From Rhodococcus triatomae (lineage in GTDB: Bacteria; Actinomycetota; Actinomycetes; Mycobacteriales; Mycobacteriaceae): a DNA stretch of 64,000 nucleotides. The stretch's first letter is position 1; the number at the start of each line of letters is the position of its first letter. Location of the stretch: contig NZ_CP048814.1 of assembly GCF_014217785.1 (NCBI RefSeq), positions 1,240,001 to 1,304,000 on the forward strand. Direction: 5' to 3'. The translations under genes were made by a program, and so were the position numbers. The notes under the pieces were generated by a model. It had not been told where the DNA came from. It did no database searches and saw only the letters and a list, made by a program, of their open reading frames with translations. Positions 28,848-37,538 of the stretch are shown here, piece after piece.

Positions 28848-30070
28848 CCATCGTCGACAGCACGTCCGCCACGACGCCCGGCCGCCTCACCGGCCCCGAG
28901 CACGCACTCACGACGGCGCGCGAGCTCGCCGCACAGTTCGCCCCGGGAGCCGCCGACCGCGATGCGCGGCGAGTGCTGCCGCACGAGCAGATCCGTGCCC
29001 TCGCCGCGTCCGGGCTGCTCGCGTCGACCGTGCCCGCCGAGCACGGCGGTATCGACGTGAGCACCGAGACACTGACCGAGATCTTCCGAATCCTCGCCGA
29101 GGCGGACCCGAGCGTCGCGCAGATCCCGCACAGCCACTTCACGTTCCTCGAAGTGCTCCGGTTGCAGGCCACCGAGGCCCAGCGCAGCTACTTCTACGGG
29201 GAAGTCCTCGCCGGGAAGACGTTCGCCAACGCCCAGAGCGAACGCGGCACGACCACGATCGACCGGGACGACACCACCCTCACCTCACGAAGCGAGGACT
29301 ACGTTCTCGACGGGCGCAAGTACTACAGCACCGGAGCTCTGTTCGCGGACTGGATCGCGGTGCGGGCGAGCTTCGACGGCGCGGAGTCCCCCGCCGGGCG
29401 GCCGGCCAAGGCGGTGGCATTCGTCCCGAGGGACACCCCAGGGGTCACGGTCGAGGACGACTGGGACGGCCTGGGCCAGAAGACCACCGCCAGCGGCACC
29501 GTCACCCTCGACCACGTGAGCGTCCCGGCGGCGCACGTCGTCGCGTACTCGCCGATCTTCGACGTGCCCACCACCTACGGCGCGCAGGCACAGATCCTGC
29601 ACGCGGCGATCGACGCCGGGATCGCCGTGGCGGCCCTGGCCGAGGGTGTCGCCGCCGCCCGTGCCGCCCGCCCATACTTCGAGGCGGACGTCGATCGTGC
29701 GGTGGACGATCCACTGCTGATCCAGGCGGCGGGCGAGGCCACGGTCACCGTGCGCGGGGCGCTCGCGCTGCTGGGCGAGGGCGCCAGGGCCGTCGACGCC
29801 GCCCGACGTGACCTCACCGAGCACAGCGCCGCCGAGGCGTCGATCGCGGCGGCAGCGGCCAAGGTCGCGGCGGCCCGTGCGTCGCTCGAGGCGTCGACCG
29901 TCCTGTTCGAACTCGGCGGTACGCGAAGCGCTTCGGAGTCCGCCAATCGCTCCCGCCACTGGCGCGACGCGCGCACCCACACGCTGCACGACCCGACACG
30001 CTGGAAGCTGCAGCACATCGGGCGATGGGCGCTGTCCGGCACGCTCCCGCCGAGGCATGGACTGCTCTGA
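28844..30070 (+). CDS. sfnB: SfnB-family sulfur acquisition oxidoreductase (acyl-CoA dehydrogenase fold)
   Basis: A 408-residue acyl-CoA-dehydrogenase-fold flavoprotein. SfnB-like wording includes LPHEQIRALAASGLLASTVPAEHGG, ADPSVAQIPHSHFTFLEVLRLQATEAQRSYFYGEVLAGKTFANAQSERGT, DYVLDGRKYYSTGALFADWIAVRA, and ANRSRHWRDARTHTLHDPTRWKLQHIGRW at the C terminus. The family includes DszC-type flavin monooxygenases; SfnB is needed for growth on sulfones but its exact reaction is less clear. It is divergent from sfnG, 125 bases away. The stop at 30068 lies inside a 28-bp tandem repeat. Confidence 0.87.
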   Translation: MTIVDSTSATTPGRLTGPEHALTTARELAAQFAPGAADRDARRVLPHEQIRALAASGLLASTVPAEHGGIDVSTETLTEIFRILAEADPSVAQIPHSHFTFLEVLRLQATEAQRSYFYGEVLAGKTFANAQSERGTTTIDRDDTTLTSRSEDYVLDGRKYYSTGALFADWIAVRASFDGAESPAGRPAKAVAFVPRDTPGVTVEDDWDGLGQKTTASGTVTLDHVSVPAAHVVAYSPIFDVPTTYGAQAQILHAAIDAGIAVAALAEGVAAARAARPYFEADVDRAVDDPLLIQAAGEATVTVRGALALLGEGARAVDAARRDLTEHSAAEASIAAAAAKVAAARASLEASTVLFELGGTRSASESANRSRHWRDARTHTLHDPTRWKLQHIGRWALSGTLPPRHGLL

Positions 30071-30140
30071 CGAGAAGTCGTGACACGGACTCCTCTGACG
30101 AGCAGTCGCGACACGGACTCCCCTGACGAGCAGTCGCGAC
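30065..30140 (+). repeat. 28-bp tandem repeat (x2.7) spanning the sfnB stop codon
   Basis: Copies begin at 30065, 30093 and 30121 (the last is 20 bases). The first carries the final Leu codon and the sfnB stop (CTC TGA, 30065-30070). The same TGA recurs at 30096-30098 and 30124-30126. Period 28 puts the three stops in three frames. A few substitutions separate the copies. Confidence 0.88.
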
Positions 30141-30253
30141 TCCCCTGACCGGACAACTCCGCGCCGGTGCGTGCGTGTCCTCCCCGAGAGTGCGTCACAA
30201 GTCGATTACAGTCGGGACGGACATCGCGAGCCGGCGCGATAGGGAGGTTCAAA

Positions 30254-31138
30254 GTGCGAGAGCTTCGAGTGATCGGTCTCGAGCCTGACGGCTCGCATGT
30301 GGTCTGCGCCGATCCGTCGACCGGCGAGAAATTCCGGCTACCCGCCGATGACAAGCTCCGTGCGGCTTCCCGCGGAGACATCGCTCGACTCGGCCAGATT
30401 GAGATCGAAATGGACAGTCAGCTCAGGCCCCGCGAAATCCAGGCCCGCATCCGTGCCGGCGCTTCCGTCGACGAAGTCGCCGAGGAGGCAGGCATCCCCC
30501 TCGCCAAGGTCGAACGCTTCGCCTACCCGGTTCTGCTCGAGCGCTCCCGCGCGGCGGACATGGCCCAGGGCGGCCACCCCGTCCGCGGCGACGGTCCCGC
30601 CGTGGAAACACTGTCCGAGATCGTCGCCCAGGCGTTCCGTGCACGCGGTCACAATCTCGACGACGCCGCGTGGGACGCATGGCGCGACGAGGAGAACCAC
30701 TGGGTGGCCCAGTTGCAGTGGCAGGCGGGCCGAACCACGAACTCGGCACACTGGCGGTACCAGCCGGATGCGCACGGCGGCACCATCGTCGCCCTCGACG
30801 ACACCGCGTTCGATCTGATCGATCCCGATTTCGGCCGCCCCCTGCGAGGGCTCTCCGCGGTCGCGGGCGGCGATCCCGACCAGCTCGAGCTCGCCGAGTA
30901 CCCGGCCGAGCAGGTGTCCGATCCCGAGGTGGGACCGGAGCCGGAGATCATCGACGCAGAAACCACCGAGGTGGAGGATGCGCCGGTACCGGAATCCGGA
31001 TCGGCGCCCGAACCGGATGCGACCGCAGCCAACCCGAAGGTCGCCCCGCATCACGCGACCAACAAGGACAAGCGCGGCAAGCCGTCCCTCCCCTCGTGGG
31101 ACGATGTGCTGCTCGGCGTCCGCAGCAGCGGTCGCTGA
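30254..31138 (+). CDS. sepH: Cell-division regulator SepH (DUF3071)
   Basis: A 294-residue protein. The N-terminal DUF3071 region opens VRELRVIGLEPDGSHVVCADPSTGEKFRLPADDKLRAA and contains a helix-turn-helix-like segment (LRPREIQARIRAGASVDEVAEEAGIPLAKVERFAYPV). A variable acidic/proline tail (about 215-275) follows, then the conserved C-terminal PSWDDVLLGVRSSGR. In Streptomyces and Mycobacterium SepH binds FtsZ and stimulates its assembly. The GTG start at 30254 is preceded by GGGAGG. It is the homologue of Rv0883c in position and orientation. Confidence 0.93.
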   Translation: MRELRVIGLEPDGSHVVCADPSTGEKFRLPADDKLRAASRGDIARLGQIEIEMDSQLRPREIQARIRAGASVDEVAEEAGIPLAKVERFAYPVLLERSRAADMAQGGHPVRGDGPAVETLSEIVAQAFRARGHNLDDAAWDAWRDEENHWVAQLQWQAGRTTNSAHWRYQPDAHGGTIVALDDTAFDLIDPDFGRPLRGLSAVAGGDPDQLELAEYPAEQVSDPEVGPEPEIIDAETTEVEDAPVPESGSAPEPDATAANPKVAPHHATNKDKRGKPSLPSWDDVLLGVRSSGR

Positions 31139-31177
31139 CACGTAGACGCGCACCCTGAGGTCGGACAGGGAGGTTCG

Positions 31178-31879
31178 GTGGGGGCGGAGCTGTCGACGAT
31201 CTGGTACGTCGATTCGCCGCGCCCCGCGCTCGCATTACGCGGGTATCCCGCGCCCGACGCGCGGTCCGGGCAGGCAATCGCACGCGTTCTGTTCGACGAC
31301 GACGTGACGCCCCTCGGGCAGGTACCCCTCGCCCACGTGGCGGCCGGGACTCCCGATGTCCTGTACGTCGGCGTGTATCCGGGCGTGACAGTGGTGTGTG
31401 CCGATTTCCCCGCGACGATGCTGCCGTCGGAGTTACCGGAACACTGGCGACGTGCCGGATCGTCCGGGCGCACGCTGTTCGTCGCCTCGTCCGTGGCGGG
31501 CGCACGCGCAGGTTTCGCGGAGTGGCGGGGTGAGGAACTGCGCCGATCGTTCAGCGCCGATGCCGCCGACATCTTCGAGGATATCGGTGTCCCGCAGGTG
31601 TGGGAGCGACCGTTCTGGGCGGGCGAGTTTCCGATGACGTATCCGCTCGACGTGTTCCCCGACCCGCAGATGCTGCCCTTCCACCCTCAGCGATTCGCCG
31701 AGGCCGCGAACCGCGCATGGCTCGGATTTCGCTACACAGCAGTACAACCCGACGACGCCATCGACCCGGCCCGGCTACTCGTCCACGGTTTCCGGGCCGG
31801 AGCACCCGTCGCTCCCGCGCCGCCGCAGGTCCCCGAAACCCGGAATCCGGATCCGGCCCCCCCCGGCCGATCACGGTGA
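31178..31879 (+). CDS. DUF6928-like protein of unknown function, probably frameshifted at its C terminus
   Basis: As read it encodes 233 residues: TIWYVDSPRPALALRGYPAPDARSGQ at the N terminus, LYVGVYPGVTVVCADF, SVAGARAGFAEWRGEELRRSFS and WAGEFPMTYPLDVFPDPQMLPFHPQRFAEAANRAWLGF. I recognise the family only as one of unknown function (probably DUF6928). The start is GTG at 31178 with GGGAGG upstream, 39 bases after sepH. A run of eight C (31857-31864) precedes an abrupt Pro-rich end. With seven C the frame continues to 31943 as 254 residues, ending SPSLLRWLGFKA, and that stop lies in a tandem repeat. Either the assembly has one extra C or the tract is slippery. Confidence 0.75.
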   Translation: MGAELSTIWYVDSPRPALALRGYPAPDARSGQAIARVLFDDDVTPLGQVPLAHVAAGTPDVLYVGVYPGVTVVCADFPATMLPSELPEHWRRAGSSGRTLFVASSVAGARAGFAEWRGEELRRSFSADAADIFEDIGVPQVWERPFWAGEFPMTYPLDVFPDPQMLPFHPQRFAEAANRAWLGFRYTAVQPDDAIDPARLLVHGFRAGAPVAPAPPQVPETRNPDPAPPGRSR

Positions 31880-31937
31880 GCAGAGCCCGGCCCCGGCCAA
31901 GCGGTCACCGAGCTTGCTGCGCTGGCTGGGCTTCAAG

Positions 31938-31981
31938 GCGTGACGACAATGCACAGGCGTGACGACAATGCACAGGCGTGA
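31938..31981 (+). repeat. 19-bp tandem repeat (x2.3) containing stop codons
   Basis: The unit GCGTGACGACAATGCACAG occurs at 31938-31956 and 31957-31975 with a third start at 31976. Each begins with Ala-stop (GCG TGA), giving TGA at 31941, 31960 and 31979 in three successive frames. The first is the stop that the frame-corrected upstream gene would use. Confidence 0.92.
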
Positions 31982-31983
31982 TG

Positions 31984-32265
31984 TCAGGACGCCCCGGCGA
32001 GCGCGGCCACCCAGCCGACGGGTATGCCCGCACAGATTCCGTAGACCACCCACCGCCAGGTCGGCCGGGTCCGCCAGTGCCACACCGTGAGAACCACGCC
32101 GACACCGACGATCACGTTGAGTACCACCGCGAGTACCACGCTGACCCGCGCCAACTGCGACGCGAACACGATCGCGGCCGTGGCCACCACCACGGTCGAG
32201 AAGAGGGACACGAGCAGTCCGGTACCCCAGGGCGTCGGCGGCCGAAACGGCGTATATCGCGTCAT
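31984..32265 (-). CDS. Small membrane protein, Rv0882/DUF2537-like
   Basis: A 93-residue protein with three hydrophobic segments: PWGTGLLVSLFSTVVVATAAIVFASQL, VVLAVVLNVIVGVGVVLTVWHW and WRWVVYGICAGIPVGWVAAL. Size, topology and place next to the TrmH-type gene match Rv0882, a family of unknown function (DUF2537, from memory). The ATG at 32265 overlaps the stop of the upstream methyltransferase gene by four bases, so translation is coupled. Confidence 0.82.
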   Translation of the reverse strand: MTRYTPFRPPTPWGTGLLVSLFSTVVVATAAIVFASQLARVSVVLAVVLNVIVGVGVVLTVWHWRTRPTWRWVVYGICAGIPVGWVAALAGAS

Positions 32266-33068
32266 CGTCCGGTCCGCACCCGCTCGTAGAACGCCATCGC
32301 GGCGGCCGTGGCCACGTTCAGCGAATCCGTGCCCGGCGCCATCGGGATCCGAGCCCGGACGTCGGTGGCACGCATGGCGTGTTCGGTGAGGCCCGGCCCC
32401 TCCGCGCCGAGCAGCAGCGCCACCTTCTCCCCCGTCATCGCGTCCGCGAGAGTGATCGCACCGGGATCCGGTGTCAGTGAGATCAACTGGAAACCCTTGT
32501 CCCGGAAATGCTCCAGATCGTAGGGCCAGCGCGGGACGTGCGCGAACGGAACGCGCAGCACGTGCCCCATCGAGACGCGCACGGAACGCCGGTACAGCGG
32601 GTCTGCGGTGCCCTTGCCGAACAGCACCCCGTCGACGCCGAGCCCGGCGGCATTGCGGAACATGGAGCCGAGGTTCTCGTGGTCGTTGACCCCCTCGAGT
32701 ACGGCGACGGTGCGGGCACCGTCCAGGACCTCGTCCACGGAGAGCGTGGCGGGGCGGTGCGCCGCCGCGAGGACCCCGCGGTTGAGGTGGAACCCGACGA
32801 CCTCGGCCATCAACTCGGCGGAGGCGCGATAGAACGGCACGTCGACGCCGTCGAGATCCTCCTCGAGTTCGGCCAGACGCCGATCCACGCCGAGAAGGGC
32901 GAACGCGGAGAAGCGGGACGTGAGCATCCGCTGGACGACGAGTACGCCCTCGGCGATCACCAGCCCCTTGCCGTCCGGCAGGTCCGGCCGCCGATCCGAC
33001 GAGTTCAGGTCGCGGAAGTCGTCCAGCCGGGGATCGGCCGGGTCGTCGATGTCGATAACATGTGCCAC
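32262..33068 (-). CDS. SpoU/TrmH-family RNA 2'-O-methyltransferase (Rv0881 homologue)
   Basis: A 268-residue SPOUT methyltransferase. The N-terminal substrate-binding segment is LVIAEGVLVVQRMLTSRF. The catalytic knot has VAVLEGVNDHENLGSMFRNAAGLGVDGVLF, VALLLGAEGPGLTEHAM and RIPMAPGTDSLNVATAAAMAFYE. The family methylates ribose 2'-OH in rRNA or tRNA with S-adenosylmethionine; the site here is unknown. The GTG at 33068 (VAHVIDIDDPADPRLDDF) is preferred; upstream in-frame residues look non-coding. It overlaps the DUF2537 gene by four bases. Confidence 0.9.
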   Translation of the reverse strand: MAHVIDIDDPADPRLDDFRDLNSSDRRPDLPDGKGLVIAEGVLVVQRMLTSRFSAFALLGVDRRLAELEEDLDGVDVPFYRASAELMAEVVGFHLNRGVLAAAHRPATLSVDEVLDGARTVAVLEGVNDHENLGSMFRNAAGLGVDGVLFGKGTADPLYRRSVRVSMGHVLRVPFAHVPRWPYDLEHFRDKGFQLISLTPDPGAITLADAMTGEKVALLLGAEGPGLTEHAMRATDVRARIPMAPGTDSLNVATAAAMAFYERVRTGR

Positions 33069-33228
33069 CGCTCTATCGTCCCGTATCCCGATCAGCGCCC
33101 GTCGGCACCCTCTCACCTGGGGCCCGACCCTTGCGCCCTCTCCGGCTCCGTGCACCCCGTCCAGCCGGCAACGGACGAACTGGAGGTGCAGACAGCTGGG
33201 CCGAGTGCGAGGGCGCCGAGCGGCCTTC

Positions 33229-34614
33229 TCATGTTCGCCGAGCGTCGCTTCCCGCCTCGACGGCCTGTTCCGTGGCGTCACAGACGACCGTATTGCGCAG
33301 TTCGACGATCGGTAGGTACCGCCCCGACGAAGGGCGGCGCACTCTCAGCCGCAACTGTTCGTGCCGCATCAGGTAGGCCGCCGCGAGCAGCCCGCTGAGA
33401 AGCGAGATCACCCCGCCCACGACGAGGGGTGCTCGCGGATCGAGAACGTCGGCGAGCCACCCGAGTACCGGGCTGCCGAGGGGCGTGCCGCCGAGGAAGC
33501 ACAGCATATAGATCCCCATCACGCGCCCTCGCATCTCGGAAGGCACGGACATCTGCAGAATGTTCATCGCGGCGGTGGTGAAGGTGAGAGTCAGTGCGCC
33601 GGTCGGCACGAGCATGATCGCGACCAGGGCGTAGGTCGGCATCACGCCGACAGCGATCTCGAAGACGCCGAACCCGGCGGCCGCACCGAGCAGGGTCCGC
33701 AGCCGCGGCGGTGTCTTGCGCCGGGCGGCGAGCGCCGCTCCCGCGAGGGTTCCGATCGCCAGCGTGGTCGAGAGCAGCCCGTACGCGTCCGCCCCGTGCC
33801 CGAACGTGTTGCGCGCCATCACCGCCAGGCTGATGGGGAAGTTCAGGCCGAACGTCGACACCATGAACACCGCGGCCATGAGGACACGGAGATCCGCCCG
33901 CCCCCACACGTACCGGAAGCCCTCGCGAACCTGGCCCTTCGCCCGTTCCGTCGCCGGCGCCGGCATCAGTTCGTCCACGCGCATCAGCAGCAGTCCGACG
34001 AGGACCGCGGCGAACGTGACGACGTTGAGCAGGAACACCCACCCCGTGCCGATCAGGGTGATGAGGACGCCGGAGACGGCGGGGCCGATGATCCGGGCCG
34101 TGTTGAAGGTCATGGAGTTCAACGCGATCGCGTTGGACAGACGCTCCGGGCCGACCATCTCGATGGTGAACGACTGCCGCACCGGCGCGTCGATCGCCGA
34201 CGCACAGCCCAGGACGAATGCGATGAGGTACACGTGCCACAGATCGACGACGCCGCCGACGTCCAGGACACCGAGTACCAACGCGCACAGCGCCATCGCC
34301 ACCTGCGTCACCATGAGGATGCGGCGCTTGTCGTACCGATCGGCGAGTACCCCGCCCCACACGGACAGGAACAGCGTGGGCCCGAACTGCAACGCCATCA
34401 CGATGCCGACGGCCAGGGCGTTGCCGTCGGAGAGAGTCAGGACCAGCCAGTCCTGGGCGACCCGCTGCATCCACGTGCCGACCAGCGACACGATCTGCCC
34501 GGACGCCCACAGCCGGTAGTTCCGCGTTCTCAGCGCCGCGAACATTCCCGGCCGATCCGCCGGAGCGGGCTCGGTCTCGGGATCGGCAGGCACCGTTCCA
34601 TCTTGCACCCGCAC
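33229..34614 (-). CDS. Major facilitator superfamily exporter (MFS_3/EntS-like)
   Basis: A 461-residue transporter with 10-12 hydrophobic segments. The start is LRTRNYRLWASGQIVSLVGTWMQRVAQDWLVLTL; SVWGGVLADRYDKRRILM is the loop 2-3 motif. It also has APVRQSFTIEMVGPERLSNAIALNSMTFNTARIIGPAVSG and SVPSEMRGRVMGIYMLCFLGGTPLGSPVLGW. The subgroup exports siderophores or drugs; the substrate here is unknown. The start is GTG. The divergence from a typical length is a roughly 40-residue Arg-rich cytoplasmic tail. marR lies 67 bases upstream of nothing else on this strand, so it may regulate this gene. Confidence 0.87.
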   Translation of the reverse strand: MRVQDGTVPADPETEPAPADRPGMFAALRTRNYRLWASGQIVSLVGTWMQRVAQDWLVLTLSDGNALAVGIVMALQFGPTLFLSVWGGVLADRYDKRRILMVTQVAMALCALVLGVLDVGGVVDLWHVYLIAFVLGCASAIDAPVRQSFTIEMVGPERLSNAIALNSMTFNTARIIGPAVSGVLITLIGTGWVFLLNVVTFAAVLVGLLLMRVDELMPAPATERAKGQVREGFRYVWGRADLRVLMAAVFMVSTFGLNFPISLAVMARNTFGHGADAYGLLSTTLAIGTLAGAALAARRKTPPRLRTLLGAAAGFGVFEIAVGVMPTYALVAIMLVPTGALTLTFTTAAMNILQMSVPSEMRGRVMGIYMLCFLGGTPLGSPVLGWLADVLDPRAPLVVGGVISLLSGLLAAAYLMRHEQLRLRVRRPSSGRYLPIVELRNTVVCDATEQAVEAGSDARRT

Positions 34615-34681
34615 CGACGTGAGGTGGAGCTCGACCTCCCCGTGCTCTACGCCGGGTCGGTCACACGACCCGCGTCACACG

Positions 34682-35119
34682 TCACTCGGAGTCGCTGAGC
34701 ATCTCGGTCATGATGTCGACGGCGGCGCGCAACGTGGCGAGCTTCTCCTCGTCGAGGCGGGCGAGCTGCTCGTTCATCCACACCTCGCGAGCGTGCGTCT
34801 CGTCGGCGATGAGCGCCTCACCGGACTCGGACAGCGTCACGATGATCTGGCGGCCGTCGGTGGGGTGCGGTGCACGCCCGACGAGTCCTGCCTCCACGAG
34901 CGAGGCGATCACGCGCGTCATCGACGGCGGCTGGACACTTTCCCGCGCCGCCAGGTGCCCCGGGGTCATCGCGCCTTCGCGGGCGAGCGTCGCGAGAGCG
35001 GAGAGCTGCGTCAGCGTCACCTGAGCGTCGGCACGACGGCCGCGCAGCTGCCGCGTGAGGCGCACGACCGCCAGGGACAGGTCGCTGGCGAGAGCGCGAG
35101 AATCCGTGGTCACGCGCAT
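34682..35119 (-). CDS. MarR-family transcriptional regulator (Rv0880 homologue)
   Basis: A 145-residue winged-helix dimer. The N-terminal helix is DLSLAVVRLTRQLRGRR, the DNA-reading part is MTPGHLAARESVQPPSMTRVIASLVEAGLVGRAPHPTDGRQIIVTLSESG, and the C-terminal dimer helix is LARLDEEKLATLRAAVDIMTEML. Size and position match Rv0880. The family usually represses a neighbouring transporter and is released by small aromatic ligands; the adjacent MFS gene is a natural target. The ATG at 35119 matches the family start (MRVTTDSRALASDLS). Confidence 0.92.
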   Translation of the reverse strand: MRVTTDSRALASDLSLAVVRLTRQLRGRRADAQVTLTQLSALATLAREGAMTPGHLAARESVQPPSMTRVIASLVEAGLVGRAPHPTDGRQIIVTLSESGEALIADETHAREVWMNEQLARLDEEKLATLRAAVDIMTEMLSDSE

Positions 35120-35147
35120 GACAATAGTGCAGAAGCCGGGAAGTAGC

Positions 35148-36602
35148 TCACGTAACCGCGTCGGTGATCGGCCCGACGGCGAAATAGGCCACGAACAGCG
35201 CCGCCACAATCCACAGCAAGGGGTGAATCTTCTTTGCTCCCCCGCTCGCCGCGTGGAGGACGACCCACGAGATGAAGCCGACGCCGATACCGTTGGCGAT
35301 CGAGTACGTGAACGGCATCACCGTGATGGTGAGGAATGCGGGCAGTGCCACCGCGAACTTGGAGAAATCGATGTCGCGCACCTGCGCGATCATCAGCGCA
35401 CCCACCACGACCAGGGCCGGGGCGGCCGCCTCGATCGGGACCACCGAGTACAGCGGCGTGAGGAACATGGCCGCGAGGAACAGCAAGCCGGTGATCACGT
35501 TCGCCAGGCCGGTGCGTGCCCCCTCGGCGATGCCCGAGGCGGATTCGACGAACACGGTGTTCGAGGACGCCGACGCGGTACCGCCGGCGACCGCGCCGGC
35601 GCCCTCGACGACGAGGGCGCGCCCGACCCGCGGCAGCGTTCCGTTCTTGTCGGTCAGTCCGGCTTCCTTGCCGAGCCCCGTCATCGTGCCCATGGCGTCG
35701 AAGAAGTTCGCCAGCACGAGGGTGAACACGAGCAGGCTGGCCGCCAGGACACCGATGCGGGTGAACGCGCCGAGGAGGCTGACCTCGCCGACCAGGCTGA
35801 GATCGGGAAGTTCGGCGACGACACCGGGCGACTCCGGGGTCGACAGGTTCCAGCCCTTCGGATTGGTGCCGAGCGAGGGCCCGACGTTCGCGACGGCCTC
35901 GACGACCGCGGCGACGACCGTGGTGACGACGATGCCGATGAGCAGGCCGCCACGCACCTTCCTGGCCACGAGCACGCCCATCAGCAGCAGGCCGAAGACG
36001 AACACCGCCGTCGGCCAGGACGCGATCGATCCGTCGATACCGAGGCCGACCGGGACGGTCGTTCCCGCCGCGTCCGGGACCCGGCGGACGAATCCGGCGT
36101 CGACCAGGCCGATGAACGCGATGAACATGCCGATGCCCGCGGCGATCGCCGACTTGAGTTCCGGCGGAATCGCGTTGAACACCGCGGTCCGGAACCCGGT
36201 GAGCGCGAGGATGACGATGATGACGCCGTTGATGACCACCAGACCCATCGCCTCGGGCCAGGTGACCTGCGGAGCGATCGTCACGGCGAGAAGGCTGTTG
36301 ATACCCAGGCCTGCCGCGAGAGCGAACGGGTAGTTGGCGACGATCCCGAAGACGATGCTCATCAGACCGGCGACGAGCGCGGTGACCGCGGCGACCTGGT
36401 TGACGGGGAGGATGTTGCCGAGGACGTCGGTCTTGGCCACCGCGTCGTCGGGCGAGAAGCTACCCAGGATCAGTGGGTTGAGGACGACGATGTAGGCCAT
36501 CGCGACGAACGTGACGACACCGCCGCGGACCTCGGTACCGATCGTCGAGCCACGCTCGGAAATCTTGAAATAGTTGTCGAGCAGCTTCGACCCGGCACTC
36601 AT
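35148..36602 (-). CDS. NCS2-family purine permease (AzgA/PbuG-like)
   Basis: A 484-residue transporter with about 12-14 membrane segments. Family motifs are RGGVVTFVAMAYIVVLNPLIL at the N terminus, YPFALAAGLGINSLLAVTI, VLANFFDAMGTMTGLGKEAGLTD, GTASASSNTVFVESASGIAEGARTGLANVITG and PFTYSIANGIGVGF. It is predicted to import hypoxanthine, guanine or adenine with protons. The ATG is at 36602 (MSAGSKLLDNYFKISERGS). It is divergent from the DUF2530 gene, 113 bases away. I looked for a purine riboswitch there and see none. Confidence 0.9.
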   Translation of the reverse strand: MSAGSKLLDNYFKISERGSTIGTEVRGGVVTFVAMAYIVVLNPLILGSFSPDDAVAKTDVLGNILPVNQVAAVTALVAGLMSIVFGIVANYPFALAAGLGINSLLAVTIAPQVTWPEAMGLVVINGVIIVILALTGFRTAVFNAIPPELKSAIAAGIGMFIAFIGLVDAGFVRRVPDAAGTTVPVGLGIDGSIASWPTAVFVFGLLLMGVLVARKVRGGLLIGIVVTTVVAAVVEAVANVGPSLGTNPKGWNLSTPESPGVVAELPDLSLVGEVSLLGAFTRIGVLAASLLVFTLVLANFFDAMGTMTGLGKEAGLTDKNGTLPRVGRALVVEGAGAVAGGTASASSNTVFVESASGIAEGARTGLANVITGLLFLAAMFLTPLYSVVPIEAAAPALVVVGALMIAQVRDIDFSKFAVALPAFLTITVMPFTYSIANGIGVGFISWVVLHAASGGAKKIHPLLWIVAALFVAYFAVGPITDAVT

Positions 36603-36715
36603 CGTCTCTTCTTTCGCCTGCTGATTGACGCCTGCTGGTGACGCGGACGTGTGGGCGCCTCGCGCCGACGCGCACTGGGAGAATAAGTCACGCGGCGAGG
36701 GGTACAGTCGCGAAC

Positions 36716-36964
36716 GTGGACGATCGCTCCGACCCGAGGCAGCGCCTCGCCCGTCTCTCCGACCCTCGACCAGCACTGATCGTGGGCACGTCGGCGTGGG
36801 CGGTCGCGGTCGTCGTGGTGATCGTCACGGGTGAGAAGTGGTCGGAAGCACTGCCGATCTGTCTGGCCGGAATCGCCGTGGGGGCCCTGGGATACGGACT
36901 TTTCCGACTCCAACGGCGGGCCGCGCTCCGCGGCGACCGCGGCGCACAGCAGGGCCTCGTGTAG
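36716..36964 (+). CDS. DUF2530 small membrane protein (Rv0879c homologue)
   Basis: An 82-residue protein with two hydrophobic segments (PALIVGTSAWAVAVVVVIVTGEKW and ALPICLAGIAVGALGYGLFRLQ) and basic ends. Size, topology and neighbours match Rv0879c (DUF2530). Function unknown. The GTG at 36716 was chosen because upstream in-frame residues are unlike the family; it begins VDDRSDPRQRLARLSDP. Confidence 0.85.
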   Translation: MDDRSDPRQRLARLSDPRPALIVGTSAWAVAVVVVIVTGEKWSEALPICLAGIAVGALGYGLFRLQRRAALRGDRGAQQGLV

Positions 36965-36992
36965 CACCCTCGGGACAGCGGTCGGGCCTCGG

Positions 36993-37538
36993 TCAGGCCG
37001 GTTGCCTGCGCGCCGAGACCCACCGGGCGATCAGGACACACGCCATGGCCCAAGCCACTCCGAACACCCACCCGGCCAGGACGTCGGTGAGCCAGTGCGC
37101 GGCGAGGTAGAGACGCGAACACCCGATCGCACACGTGTAGAGAGCCAGCAGCACCCAGGTCACCCGGAGTACCGGTGCCGGCAGTGGGGTCCGGGCGAGG
37201 ACGACGGCGACGAGGACCACGAAGGCCGCCGTCATCATGGCGTGACCGGACGGGAACGAGTACGAGTCGATGTCGACGAGGCGTTCCGGGACGGGGGGAC
37301 GCTCCCGCGCGAACAGGCGCTTGAGCCCGCTCATGACGAGGAGAACGCCCAGCATTCCGGCGCCGACCAGTACGGCATCGGCCCGGCGCGCCCGGATCCA
37401 GAGCGCGAGCACCACGACCGCCGACGCCACCCACATCGCGAGCGTCCCACCGGTGTGCGTGAACACGGTGACCGCATCCACCAGCCACGCCGAACGGGCG
37501 TGAACGGCCCCGTCGAGTACCTCGAGATCCACGCTCAT
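36993..37538 (-). CDS. PAP2-superfamily membrane phosphatase
   Basis: A 181-residue polytopic phosphatase. The three-part PAP2 active site is complete: KRLFARERPP (KX6RP), YSFPSGHAMM (PSGH) and SRLYLAAHWLTDVLAG (SRX5HX3D). About five membrane segments surround it. The family removes phosphate from lipid phosphates such as phosphatidate or undecaprenyl diphosphate; the substrate is not readable. It overlaps the stop of the upstream ATPase gene by four bases, so the two are coupled. Confidence 0.9.
   Translation of the reverse strand: MSVDLEVLDGAVHARSAWLVDAVTVFTHTGGTLAMWVASAVVVLALWIRARRADAVLVGAGMLGVLLVMSGLKRLFARERPPVPERLVDIDSYSFPSGHAMMTAAFVVLVAVVLARTPLPAPVLRVTWVLLALYTCAIGCSRLYLAAHWLTDVLAGWVFGVAWAMACVLIARWVSARRQPA

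Noticed and set aside
35055-36641. 528-codon plus-strand frame rich in Asp, Arg and Gly
   Set aside because: It is the complement of the NCS2 permease, which shows clear family motifs and membrane segments.
36603-36715. Purine riboswitch before the NCS2 permease
   Set aside because: None of the conserved purine-riboswitch loop or junction sequences is visible in the 113 bases.
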